Notes under the pieces: model-generated
The model's input: only the letters and a program-made list of their open reading frames with translations
The model's database searches: none
What the model was told of the DNA's origin: nothing
Shown: positions 1-6,079 of the stretch, piece by piece
Position numbering within the stretch: the stretch's first letter is position 1
How the letters are laid out: every line of letters begins with the position of its first letter
Source: Chloroflexota bacterium
GTDB taxonomy: Bacteria > Chloroflexota > Limnocylindria > QHBO01
Assembly (NCBI GenBank): GCA_005880165.1
Contig: VBJP01000086.1
Span: forward strand, 1 to 12,379
Length of the DNA: 12,379 nucleotides
Direction: 5' to 3'
Translations under genes and position numbers: made by a program

Positions 1-810
1 ATCGCCGCCCGGAGCGGGGGTGAGGCTGACGCGGATGGTGTCCCCGATGCCGCGCTGCAGCAGGATCGCGAGGCCGGCGGTGCTGGAGATGATGCCGCGC
101 GTGCCGAGCCCTGCCTCGGTCAGTCCCAGGTGGAGGGGATAGTCGCAGCGATTGGCCAGGCGGTCGTACACCTCGACCAGGTCCTGCACGCCGCTCACCT
201 TTGCCGAGAGGATGATGGCGTCGTGCGCCTGGCCGGTCTCCTCGGCCAGCTGCGCGGAGCGCAGCGCGGAGGCGACCATGGCCTCGATCATGACCTCGCG
301 GCTTTCCTTCGGTTCGGGCAGGGCCGCGTTGGTATCCATCATGGCGGTCAGCAGCTGCTGGTCGAGCGAGCCCCAGTTGACGCCGATGCGCACGGGCTTG
401 CGGTTGGCAAGGGCCACTTCGATGATCTGTTGGAAGTTGGCGTCCTTGTGCCGACCACCGACATTGCCGGGGTTGATCCGATATTTCGCGAGCGCCTGGG
501 CGCAGGCGGGGTACTTGGTGAGGAGCAGATGCCCGTTGTAGTGGAAGTCGCCGATGATGGGCACGTCCACCCCCAGCCGGTCGAGCTTCTCGCGGATGAC
601 CGGCACCGCCTGGGCCGCCTCGTCGTTGTTGACCGTGATCCGAACCAGCTCCGATCCGGCATGCGCCAGCTGCGCGACCTGCAGGGCAGTGGCGTCGGGG
701 TCGGCGGTGTCGGTGTTCGTCATCGACTGGACCACGATCGGGTGATCGCCTCCGACCGGCACGTCGCCGACGAGCACGGTCGTGGTGCGGCGGCGTGCGG
801 AGCTCGGCAT
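1..810 (-). CDS. ispG: 4-hydroxy-3-methylbut-2-enyl diphosphate synthase (IspG/GcpE), 5' part
   Basis: IspG catalyses the penultimate step of the MEP isoprenoid pathway, turning the cyclic diphosphate MEcPP into HMBPP with a [4Fe-4S] cluster, in the cytoplasm. The minus-strand reading frame is open from an ATG at 810 to the window edge (270 codons). Visible family signatures are VVQSMTNTDT near residues 26-35, IIGDFHYNGH, KYRINPGNVG and RIGVNWGSLDQQLL, and a TIM-barrel end at TIRVSLTPAPGGD. The DFHYNGH version is the one I associate with Neisseria/Xanthomonas-type IspG rather than the E. coli DIHFDYR version. The C-terminal iron-sulfur domain with its cysteines lies outside the window, so this is a partial gene, not a broken one. 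The ATG at 810 gives the usual short N-terminus. No Shine-Dalgarno precedes it, but a TACCAT box sits 9 bases upstream. It is divergent from the receiver-domain gene. Confidence 0.96.
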   Translation of the reverse strand, partial: MPSSARRRTTTVLVGDVPVGGDHPIVVQSMTNTDTADPDATALQVAQLAHAGSELVRITVNNDEAAQAVPVIREKLDRLGVDVPIIGDFHYNGHLLLTKYPACAQALAKYRINPGNVGGRHKDANFQQIIEVALANRKPVRIGVNWGSLDQQLLTAMMDTNAALPEPKESREVMIEAMVASALRSAQLAEETGQAHDAIILSAKVSGVQDLVEVYDRLANRCDYPLHLGLTEAGLGTRGIISSTAGLAILLQRGIGDTIRVSLTPAPGGD

Positions 811-819
811 TTCGATCAG

Positions 820-825
820 ATGGTA
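820..825 (-). promoter_or_regulatory. Putative -10 box (TACCAT) of ispG, leaderless-type
   Basis: On the minus strand TACCAT is followed by nine bases and then the ispG ATG. No purine-rich Shine-Dalgarno lies between. The spacing would put transcription start at or within about three bases of the start codon. No good -35 hexamer is visible. The same arrangement recurs at other genes in this window, which is the main support. Confidence 0.45.
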
Positions 826-890
826 TCCACGATCGACTGGGCACGCCACGTGCAGGCTCTCCGCTGGGTACCTTGGACAGCGTGGTGGCC

Positions 891-1337
891 ATGACAGCGG
901 ATGTACCCGACCCATCAACGTATGAGGGCTCTGCCGCCGTCTGGATCGTCGAGGACGAGCTGCCGTCAGCCGCGCTGGCCGCCGACCTGTGTGCGCTGAA
1001 TGGGACGCTCGCCTACGTCTACCGGGACGCGCAGCTATTCCTGGATGCCCTCCGCTCCGAGGCGCGGCCCGCTGTCCTCGTGCTCGACTGGCGCCTCGAG
1101 CGTGGCCTTGCGGCTCCGCTCTTCATGGCGGCTCGCCACCGAGAGCCCACGCTGCCGGTCGTCTTCTGGACCGGCACGGCCGCTGATGCCCTGCCCCAGA
1201 TGATCCAGCAGGATCCACGGGCGCGAGTGGTCGACAAGGCGAATGGAACGGTGGCCTTCGAGGGTGCCCTGCGCTGGGCACTCGACCTGGCGGGCATCGC
1301 GCCGCCTGCCGCTGGCAGCCCGCGAGTATCTCGCTGA
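891..1337 (+). CDS. Stand-alone response-regulator receiver domain protein (CheY-like)
   Basis: This is a 148-residue protein that is essentially one receiver domain, so it probably accepts phosphate from a histidine kinase that is not encoded here. From the ATG at 891 the acidic pocket is E21-D22-E23 after strand AAVWIV. The phosphoacceptor is D66 in LVLDWRLE, the conserved Thr is T94 in VVFWTGTA, and the conserved Lys is K116 in RVVDKANG. The lysine is followed by Ala instead of the usual Pro. There is no DNA-binding or enzymatic output domain; residues after about 135 are a short tail. The open frame extends back to 795, but that part overlaps ispG and has no domain, so the start is near 891. 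GTG codons at 882 and 885 are alternatives, and no strong ribosome site decides between them. It is divergent from ispG and 67 bases upstream of trxB. The target is unknown. Confidence 0.82.
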   Translation: MTADVPDPSTYEGSAAVWIVEDELPSAALAADLCALNGTLAYVYRDAQLFLDALRSEARPAVLVLDWRLERGLAAPLFMAARHREPTLPVVFWTGTAADALPQMIQQDPRARVVDKANGTVAFEGALRWALDLAGIAPPAAGSPRVSR

Positions 1338-1367
1338 CCCGGCGGGCGTCGCGTGACCCGCGCCGGG
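1338..1367 (+). terminator. Possible hairpin terminator after the receiver gene
   Basis: Immediately after the stop codon, CCCGGCG (1338-1344) pairs perfectly with CGCCGGG (1361-1367) around a 16-base loop. No T-run follows, so it is not a classical intrinsic terminator. It may only slow polymerase or protect the 3' end. It ends 22 bases before the trxB -10 box. Confidence 0.3.
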
Positions 1368-1389
1368 CCGTCCGCTTCGACGACTCTGC

Positions 1390-1395
1390 TAGGCT
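1390..1395 (+). promoter_or_regulatory. Putative -10 box (TAGGCT) of trxB, leaderless-type
   Basis: TAGGCT lies nine bases before the trxB ATG, with no Shine-Dalgarno between. The identical hexamer precedes the DUF1028 gene and the CoA-transferase gene in this window. No clear -35 element is seen at 16-18 bases upstream. Confidence 0.5.
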
Positions 1396-1404
1396 GAAAT
1401 TGCG

Positions 1405-2406
1405 ATGACCACGACCGTTCCCCCCGTGCCCAAGACCCGCCAACCCAAGACCAAACAGGTCCCCCGCAAGGTCCTGATCGTTGGCTCCGGCCCCGCCGGG
1501 CTGACCGCCGCCCTGTACGCAGCCCGCGCCAAGCTCGAGCCATTGGTGATCGCCGGCTACACCCCCCTCGGTCAGTTGATGATCACCACCGATGTCGAGA
1601 ACTACCCAGGCTTTCCGGGCGGGATCCTGGGCCCCGAGCTGATGGCGCTCTTTCGGGAGCAGGCTGAGCGCTTCGGGACGGAGATCATCGACAAGGACGC
1701 CACCAAGGTCGACTTCTCGTCGCGGCCGTTGCGCGTCTGGGTCGGCTCCGACGAGTACACCGCCGATTCGGTGATCGTCGCCACGGGCGCCTCGGCGCTC
1801 TGGCTGGGGCTCTCCTCCGAGGAGCATTTCCGGGGGCGCGGCGTCAGCGCCTGCGCCACGTGCGACGGCTTCTTCTTCCGTGATCGCGAGATCGCAGTGG
1901 TGGGTGGTGGCGACACGGCGCTCGAGGAGGCGCTCTTCCTGACGCGCTTCGCCTCGAAGGTAACGATGCTCGTGCGCCGCGACCAGTTCCGCGGCAGCAA
2001 GATCATGCAGGACCGAGCCCTCGCTCACCCCAAGATCGACGTGCGCTGGAACCAGGAGGTGATGGAGGTTCTCGGCGACGCGACGGTGCACTCGCTGCGT
2101 GTCCGCGACACGAGCACCGGAAAGGACTCGAACCTCGACGTGCAGGGCATGTTCGTGGCAATCGGCTACAGGCCCAACACCGAGCTGTTCATCGGTCAGC
2201 TGGAGTCTGATGAGCGTGGCTATCTCAAGGTGGTCGATGAGACCGGTTCGCGCATAGAGGGCGTCTTCGTGGCTGGGGACGTCCACGACCATCGATACCG
2301 CCAGGCGGTGACCGCGGCGGGTGACGGCTGCAAGGCCGCCATCGACGCCGAGCGCTGGCTCGAATCGGTTGGGGAGATCCAGGCGCAGACCGCCACCAAT
2401 TGGTAG
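1405..2406 (+). CDS. trxB: Thioredoxin reductase (NADPH-dependent flavoprotein)
   Basis: TrxB passes electrons from NADPH through FAD and a redox disulfide to thioredoxin in the cytoplasm. The 333-residue protein has the full class II layout. The FAD dinucleotide motif is GSGPAG at 27-32. The redox-active CATC is C150/C153. The second Rossmann motif is GGGDTA at about 167-172. The C-terminal FAD-binding block is VFVAGDVHDHRYRQ. The NADPH-phosphate signature usually written HRRxxxR appears as VRRDQFR (190-196): both arginine positions are kept but the histidine is Val. The first 20 or so residues are a basic, proline-rich extension before the first beta strand and may be disordered. ATG 1405 fits the TAGGCT box; no better internal Met lies before the Rossmann fold. 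No thioredoxin gene is in the window. Confidence 0.96.
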   Translation: MTTTVPPVPKTRQPKTKQVPRKVLIVGSGPAGLTAALYAARAKLEPLVIAGYTPLGQLMITTDVENYPGFPGGILGPELMALFREQAERFGTEIIDKDATKVDFSSRPLRVWVGSDEYTADSVIVATGASALWLGLSSEEHFRGRGVSACATCDGFFFRDREIAVVGGGDTALEEALFLTRFASKVTMLVRRDQFRGSKIMQDRALAHPKIDVRWNQEVMEVLGDATVHSLRVRDTSTGKDSNLDVQGMFVAIGYRPNTELFIGQLESDERGYLKVVDETGSRIEGVFVAGDVHDHRYRQAVTAAGDGCKAAIDAERWLESVGEIQAQTATNW

Positions 2407-2418
2407 CTGAGACCGATG

Positions 2419-2440
2419 GCGCCGCCCCGCCGGACGGCGC
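2419..2440. terminator. Possible hairpin between convergent trxB and DUF1028 gene
   Basis: GCGCCG (2419-2424) and CGGCGC (2435-2440) form a six-base-pair GC stem with a ten-base loop in the 46-base gap between two converging genes. This is the place a shared bidirectional terminator would be. There is no T-tract on either side, and GC-rich DNA makes such stems by chance, so confidence is low. Confidence 0.25.
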
Positions 2441-2452
2441 GCCGAGCGTTAG

Positions 2453-3346
2453 CTAGCCGCTGAGCAGCTGAGCCGCCAAGTCCGGGTCGATGCGCCCGAC
2501 CTGGGCCATGTGCTCCAGCGTGGTTCGCCAGCGAGCGTCGGCGGCCACGGCGGCCGTCATTTCCCGCCGAGCCGTCTCCACGTCGCCACGCTTCGCCAGC
2601 TCCACGGCGGTCCAGAAGGCGAGCTCCCAGAACTCGGGCGCCCGGCGACGGGCCTGCGCGTAGCGCTCGGCCTCGCTGACGCCCGCCTTGGCGGCGTCGC
2701 CCTCCTCGTCGAGCAGCGCCTGCGCCTCCCACAGGTTCACCAGGCGACGCAGCTCGGGCACCGGCTGGTCGTGATCCTCCACGCGCAGGTCCATGTTCAG
2801 CGCCCGCCAGCGGGTCGGCCGCAGCTCGCCGTCGACGATCACGATCGCCGCGCTCTGCCGGCCGCGCACGTCGCCACCCTGCCCCTCGGCGGCCTCCAGT
2901 GCTCGGAGCAGGCGCTCGCTGAACGGGAGCTTCTCGGCGAGCGCCGCCTCGTAGGCGGGAGCCATCGCACGCCACACCTCGTCGCGCTCCAGGAGGTTGC
3001 CCTGGACGGTGAAGCCATCGCGCACCAGGTGCCCTGCGGCCGGAACACAGGCACTGCCGGTGTAGGCAGCCCCGCGGCCCTTCGCGTCGACCACTCCCAC
3101 CTGGCGCTGCTCTGGCGTCTCGTCGCCGGCGACCAGCGCGGCGACGACCTTCTCGGCGCTCCAGCCGTTGCGCAGCATCTCGAGCCCAATCGGTCCAAAG
3201 CCGACGTTGACGAAGGCCTGGGTGGCGATGGCGCCGACGCCGGCCTCGAGCCAGGGCACGATCGGCCCGACGGTGTAGGCATGCGATTGGACGGCGACGC
3301 CGTAGCGACCGGTGAGCGGGTCGCGAGCCACGATGCTGTACGTCAT
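2453..3346 (-). CDS. DUF1028 family protein (Ntn-hydrolase-like) with C-terminal extension
   Basis: This 297-residue protein matches the DUF1028 family by its opening TYSIVARDPLTGRYGVAVQS, then VPWLEAGVGAIATQA, RQVGVVDAKGRGAAYTGSAC, FTVQGNLL and the GGDVRGRQSAAIVIV block at about 157-171. The family is, from memory, placed with the Ntn-hydrolase fold. If so, the residue exposed by Met removal (Thr2 here) would be a candidate nucleophile, which is inference. The substrate is unknown. Residues from about 195 to 297 (after DQPVPELRRL) form a separate helical region. In this family that position is often occupied by a domain labelled putative peptidoglycan-binding, though the repeated helix pattern also looks TPR-like. 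No signal peptide is visible. ATG 3346 is supported by a TAGGCT box four bases upstream. It is divergent from the ACT-domain gene and convergent with trxB. Confidence 0.88.
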   Translation of the reverse strand: MTYSIVARDPLTGRYGVAVQSHAYTVGPIVPWLEAGVGAIATQAFVNVGFGPIGLEMLRNGWSAEKVVAALVAGDETPEQRQVGVVDAKGRGAAYTGSACVPAAGHLVRDGFTVQGNLLERDEVWRAMAPAYEAALAEKLPFSERLLRALEAAEGQGGDVRGRQSAAIVIVDGELRPTRWRALNMDLRVEDHDQPVPELRRLVNLWEAQALLDEEGDAAKAGVSEAERYAQARRRAPEFWELAFWTAVELAKRGDVETARREMTAAVAADARWRTTLEHMAQVGRIDPDLAAQLLSG

Positions 3347-3350
3347 GCGC

Positions 3351-3356
3351 GCAGCC
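3351..3356 (-). promoter_or_regulatory. Putative -10 box (TAGGCT) of the DUF1028 gene
   Basis: On the minus strand TAGGCT is followed by only four bases (GCGC) and then the ATG. No room exists for a Shine-Dalgarno after transcription start, so a leaderless message is the simplest reading. The hexamer is identical to those at trxB and the CoA-transferase gene. Confidence 0.5.
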
Positions 3357-3396
3357 TAGCCGCTCGGCCTCCCCGTACGGTGCCGCTGGGCCGGGG

Positions 3397-3425
3397 TTGG
3401 GCGGAAAGACGGGCGGGGGTACACT
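3397..3425 (+). promoter_or_regulatory. Sigma70-type promoter of the ACT-domain gene
   Basis: TTGGGC (3397-3402) and TACACT (3420-3425) are separated by exactly 17 bases. Expected transcription start is near 3432, giving a leader of about 75 bases before the GTG start. The leader contains a near-palindrome at 3445-3458 and a strong Shine-Dalgarno. Confidence 0.6.
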
Positions 3426-3444
3426 CGAAGCCCACCACGCCGAC

Positions 3445-3458
3445 CCGACGACCGTCGG
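3445..3458. repeat. Short palindrome in the ACT gene leader
   Basis: CCGACG and CGTCGG are perfect inverse complements separated by AC. It begins 20 bases after the -10 box and so lies about 13 bases into the predicted transcript. It could be an operator or a small RNA hairpin. Nothing in the sequence identifies a binding protein. Confidence 0.35.
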
Positions 3459-3494
3459 GAAGCTGCCTCGACGGGCCGAGCCGGCGGCAATTCG

Positions 3495-3500
3495 AGGAGG
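3495..3500 (+). promoter_or_regulatory. Shine-Dalgarno AGGAGG that fixes the ACT gene start
   Basis: A full AGGAGG sits five bases before GTG 3506. It decides the start in a frame that is open for about 1 kb further upstream, antisense to the DUF1028 gene. Confidence 0.85.
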
Positions 3501-3505
3501 TGCCT

Positions 3506-3904
3506 GTGCGCGCGTTCATCGTGGAGCTCCAGAACCGTCCTGGCGGCCTCGCCGCCCTCGCCGAAGCGATCGCCGAACGGGGCATCAACATCACGAATCT
3601 GGCCGGTGTGACCTGTGGCGGCAGCGGCTCCGTCGGCCTTCTGACCAATGACGAGGCGAGCACCAAGACGGTGCTCGATGCGGGGTCGTTCAGCTACCGC
3701 CAGATCGACCTCATTTCGGCCGCTCTCGAGGACAAGCCAGGGACGCTCGGCGCGGCCGCTCGGCGGCTCGCCGACGCGGGCGTCAACATCGAGCTCCTCC
3801 TGCCCACCGGTATGGAGGGAGGCAAGTTCAGCGTCGCCTTCGGCGTCGACAACGCCGCTGCAGCCCAGCAGGCCCTGGGCGAGCTCGCGACCGTATCCCG
3901 CTGA
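3506..3904 (+). CDS. Tandem ACT-domain protein
   Basis: The 132-residue protein consists of two ACT domains and nothing else. Domain 1 starts at about residue 3 (FIVELQNRPGGLAALAEAIA, then GINITNLAGV). Domain 2 starts at about 68 (DLISAALEDKPGTLGAAARR, then GVNIELLLPT). ACT domains bind small ligands, classically amino acids, and pair up as regulatory modules. Free-standing tandem ACT proteins are common and mostly uncharacterised. The ligand and partner are not shown here. The start is the GTG at 3506, fixed by AGGAGG five bases upstream and by the position of the first beta strand. It has its own promoter and ends five bases from the converging GDPD gene, with a strong hairpin just beyond the stop. 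I do not see a neighbour that would name an amino-acid pathway. Confidence 0.85.
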   Translation: MRAFIVELQNRPGGLAALAEAIAERGINITNLAGVTCGGSGSVGLLTNDEASTKTVLDAGSFSYRQIDLISAALEDKPGTLGAAARRLADAGVNIELLLPTGMEGGKFSVAFGVDNAAAAQQALGELATVSR

Positions 3905-3908
3905 CGGG

Positions 3909-4661
3909 TCAGCCCGCGCGGCCGAGCGCCGCGCGGGCCACTTCCGGCACGTCGGTCACGAACCCCCACAGGCCCGTCGCAGCGAGGTGCTGCATGCGTT
4001 GAGGGTCATTGACGACATAGCACCCCAGGCGAATCCCGTATGCGTTGGCCTGCGCGATGAGCGGCATCGGATCCAGGCCCAGGTCTCCTTCCCAGGGGTG
4101 CACGCCCTGGTGCCGATGCTCGACGGCCCACGGCAGCACGCGCTCAACCTTGTCGAAGGGAACGAGCAGGAGTCCGGTCGGCAACGTCGCGTCAAGCTCG
4201 CGCACGCGTTCGATCGCCCGCTCCTCGAAGCTGATCACGGTCGCCAATCCGGATCGCAGGACAGCTGAATCGCGGAGCGCAGCGACGGTGGCATCCGCCG
4301 CGCCCCTCGCCTTGAGCTCTACTACCAGGCCCACGCCATCGGGCATCCAATCGAGGACCTCAGGGAGGGTCGGGATCTGAAGTCCCTGCCCGCGGTACGG
4401 AAATGCACCCTCATCGGCCTGGAAGCGGTAGCCGGCGTCGGCCGTGCGAATGGCGTCCATTGGCATGTCCGCGATCGCGCCGCTCAGGTCCGTGGTCCGC
4501 TCGAGCGTGGGGTCGTGGATCACGGCCAGCTGACCGTCAGCGGTGAGATGCACGTCGAGCTCGATCGCGTCGGCCCCCTGTTCCGCCGCCAGCTCGAAGG
4601 AGGGGAGCGTGTTCTCGGGGCGATGCGTGGAAGCGCCGCGATGGCCGACGATCAGCGTCAT
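3909..4661 (-). CDS. Glycerophosphodiester phosphodiesterase (cytoplasmic, UgpQ-like)
   Basis: This enzyme hydrolyses glycerophosphodiesters, from phospholipid breakdown or teichoic-type polymers, to glycerol 3-phosphate and an alcohol. It is a single GDPD TIM barrel of 250 residues, the usual size of cytoplasmic forms. Visible active-site blocks are VGHRGAS (H7, R8), RPENTLPSF (E16, N17), IELDVHLTADG (E34, D36), VIHDPTLERTT (H49) and VVELKARG (E115). C-terminal strands end in VNDPQRM and GFVTDVPE, which is typical. There is no signal peptide or lipobox, so the substrate must be inside the cell. The ATG at 4661 overlaps the stop of the upstream MFS gene as ATGA, so translation is probably coupled. 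The carrier may deliver its substrate, although that is inference. It converges on the ACT gene with a four-base gap. Confidence 0.93.
   Translation of the reverse strand: MTLIVGHRGASTHRPENTLPSFELAAEQGADAIELDVHLTADGQLAVIHDPTLERTTDLSGAIADMPMDAIRTADAGYRFQADEGAFPYRGQGLQIPTLPEVLDWMPDGVGLVVELKARGAADATVAALRDSAVLRSGLATVISFEERAIERVRELDATLPTGLLLVPFDKVERVLPWAVEHRHQGVHPWEGDLGLDPMPLIAQANAYGIRLGCYVVNDPQRMQHLAATGLWGFVTDVPEVARAALGRAG
3912..3938. terminator. Strong hairpin across the ACT/GDPD convergent junction
   Basis: GCCCGCGCGGC (3912-3922) and GCCGCGCGGGC (3928-3938) form a perfect 11-base-pair stem with a five-base loop (CGAGC). It starts seven bases after the end of the ACT gene stop codon, where a terminator belongs, and lies inside the last codons of the opposing GDPD gene. 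There is no T-run, so termination may be weak or factor-assisted. Confidence 0.5.
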
Positions 4662-6007
4662 CGCGGGAGCTCACCAGGCGGCACGATGGCCGGTTCAAGC
4701 GTGGCTTCCTCGGCAAGGCGGCCCTCCGCAGGACGGGTCACTCCCTCTGGCACGCCGCGCACAATGAGGTACCCGGTCACCATCAGCGCCAGCAGGCTCA
4801 GGATCGCCAGCTGGTACGCCAGCGTGCCCAGGCGAGGCTGGAGGAGGAAGACCATCCCGCCGTAGAGCACCGGACCGATGACAGCGGAGAGCTTTCCGGC
4901 CAGGCCGTAAAGTCCGAACATCTCGCCGACCAGCGCGGGTGGCGCCAGCCGGATAAGCAGAAGGCGGTCCGTCACCGCAACGCCGCCGAGGCCGGAGCCG
5001 AGAATCGCACCGGCGATGAGGAACGGCACCTTCTCGACCACCAGCCCGATGATCAGCAGGCCCACCGACCAGGAGATGAGCACCGCCAGCAGCGTGCGCC
5101 GCGGACCGATGCGATCGACCAGCCAACCCCAGCCGAACGAGGCGAGCACCGCGACCACGGTGAGCGTGATGAGGACGTAGCGGGCCTCACTCGCCTTGAA
5201 GTGCACCGCGTTGATGGCGAACAGGCTCATCACCGCGATGGCCGTGTTGATCGGGTCGGTATAGAAAAAGCGTCCCACGATGAAGCGCAGGAGACCGGGT
5301 GACTGCCGAGTGTGCTCGATGGTCCGGGCCAGCTGGCTCCAGGAGCCCAACGCCTCCGCGAGGCGGAATGGAGCGCGCTGGCGTGGCAGCTCGCGAACGA
5401 TGGCGAAGATCGGGATCGCGAAGAGCGCGAAGAGTGAGCCCACCAGGACGAAGCTCAGCGCCGTCGAGTCTCCGCTGGCGTTTTCGGTGAGCCCGTAGAG
5501 CAGGCCCGCGACGATCGTTCCGAGGTACCCCAGCGCCACGCCCACTCCCGACAGCCGCCCGCGCGTTTCGGGGCGCGCCACGTCGGGCAGGATCGCGTCG
5601 TAGTAGATCAGAGCGGCCTGGTAGCCGAAGTTGGCGATCGCGAAAAAGATGAGCCCGGCCCAGATCCCCACCAGACCGATGAGCAGGGTCGGGGCGATGC
5701 ACATCGCGGTGAAGACGAGCAGGTAGGCCTTGCGGACGCCGGTTCGATCGCTCATCGCACCCAGCGGCGGCGAGACGATGGCATTCAAAAGGACGGACAG
5801 GCTCGCGGCCAGCGTGAAGGCCAGCGTCCCGGCCCCTTCTCCCAGGAAGCGGACCGCCCACGGCCCCATCGCGAAGCTGACGATCGCGAAGCTGTAGATC
5901 GTGTTCGCGAAGTCGTAGAGCGCCCACGAGAGGCCCTCGACGGAGCTTCCGGACCGGGTGAGGCCGCCCAGCCCGCGCCACCAGCTGGCCGGTGCGAGGG
6001 CGGTCAC
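4658..6007 (-). CDS. MFS transporter, UMF1 family
   Basis: This is a 449-residue inner-membrane carrier with about 12 hydrophobic segments. UMF1 signatures are visible: LSWALYDFANTIYSFAIVSF near the first membrane segment, GAMSDRTGVRKAYLL (the MFS loop 2-3 motif), and YYDAILPDVARPETRGRLSG followed by GVALGYLG. The UMF1 family is related to the yeast vacuolar effluxer Atg22 and lacks a well-defined bacterial substrate. The gene begins with GTG at 6007 and has no clear Shine-Dalgarno. A TATCAT box lies 29 bases upstream. Its TGA overlaps the ATG of the phosphodiesterase gene, so the two form an operon. By analogy with GlpT-GlpQ a glycerophosphodiester or glycerol-phosphate cargo is possible but unproven. 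The C-terminal 30 residues are a cytoplasmic tail rich in Glu and Pro. Confidence 0.9.
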   Translation of the reverse strand: MTALAPASWWRGLGGLTRSGSSVEGLSWALYDFANTIYSFAIVSFAMGPWAVRFLGEGAGTLAFTLAASLSVLLNAIVSPPLGAMSDRTGVRKAYLLVFTAMCIAPTLLIGLVGIWAGLIFFAIANFGYQAALIYYDAILPDVARPETRGRLSGVGVALGYLGTIVAGLLYGLTENASGDSTALSFVLVGSLFALFAIPIFAIVRELPRQRAPFRLAEALGSWSQLARTIEHTRQSPGLLRFIVGRFFYTDPINTAIAVMSLFAINAVHFKASEARYVLITLTVVAVLASFGWGWLVDRIGPRRTLLAVLISWSVGLLIIGLVVEKVPFLIAGAILGSGLGGVAVTDRLLLIRLAPPALVGEMFGLYGLAGKLSAVIGPVLYGGMVFLLQPRLGTLAYQLAILSLLALMVTGYLIVRGVPEGVTRPAEGRLAEEATLEPAIVPPGELPR

Positions 6008-6036
6008 GCGCGCGGCTCGGGCTGCGTCACGCGGCG

Positions 6037-6042
6037 ATGATA
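6037..6042 (-). promoter_or_regulatory. Weak candidate -10 box (TATCAT) for the MFS-GDPD operon
   Basis: TATCAT lies in the 72-base gap between the tetR stop and the MFS start, 29 bases before GTG 6007. I see no matching -35 at 17 bases. Transcription could also read through from tetR, which lies upstream on the same strand. Confidence 0.25.
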
Positions 6043-6079
6043 GCGAGGCGTTGACGGGCGATGAGGGCGACGAGCGTGC

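Noticed and set aside
130..894. 254-codon open frame on the plus strand
   Set aside because: It is antisense to ispG, which has unmistakable family motifs. High-GC DNA keeps the opposite frames open, and the translation has no recognisable domain.
1338..1404. Riboswitch upstream of trxB
   Set aside because: The gap is short, contains only one simple stem, and the TAGGCT box sits nine bases before the ATG, leaving no leader RNA for an aptamer.
1123..2292. 389-codon open frame on the minus strand
   Set aside because: It lies antisense to trxB and the receiver gene. Its translation is Arg/Gly/His-rich with no motifs.
2510..3505. Upstream extension of the ACT gene frame
   Set aside because: The frame is open by chance across the antisense of the DUF1028 gene. 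The promoter at 3397-3425 and AGGAGG before 3506 place the true start at 3506.
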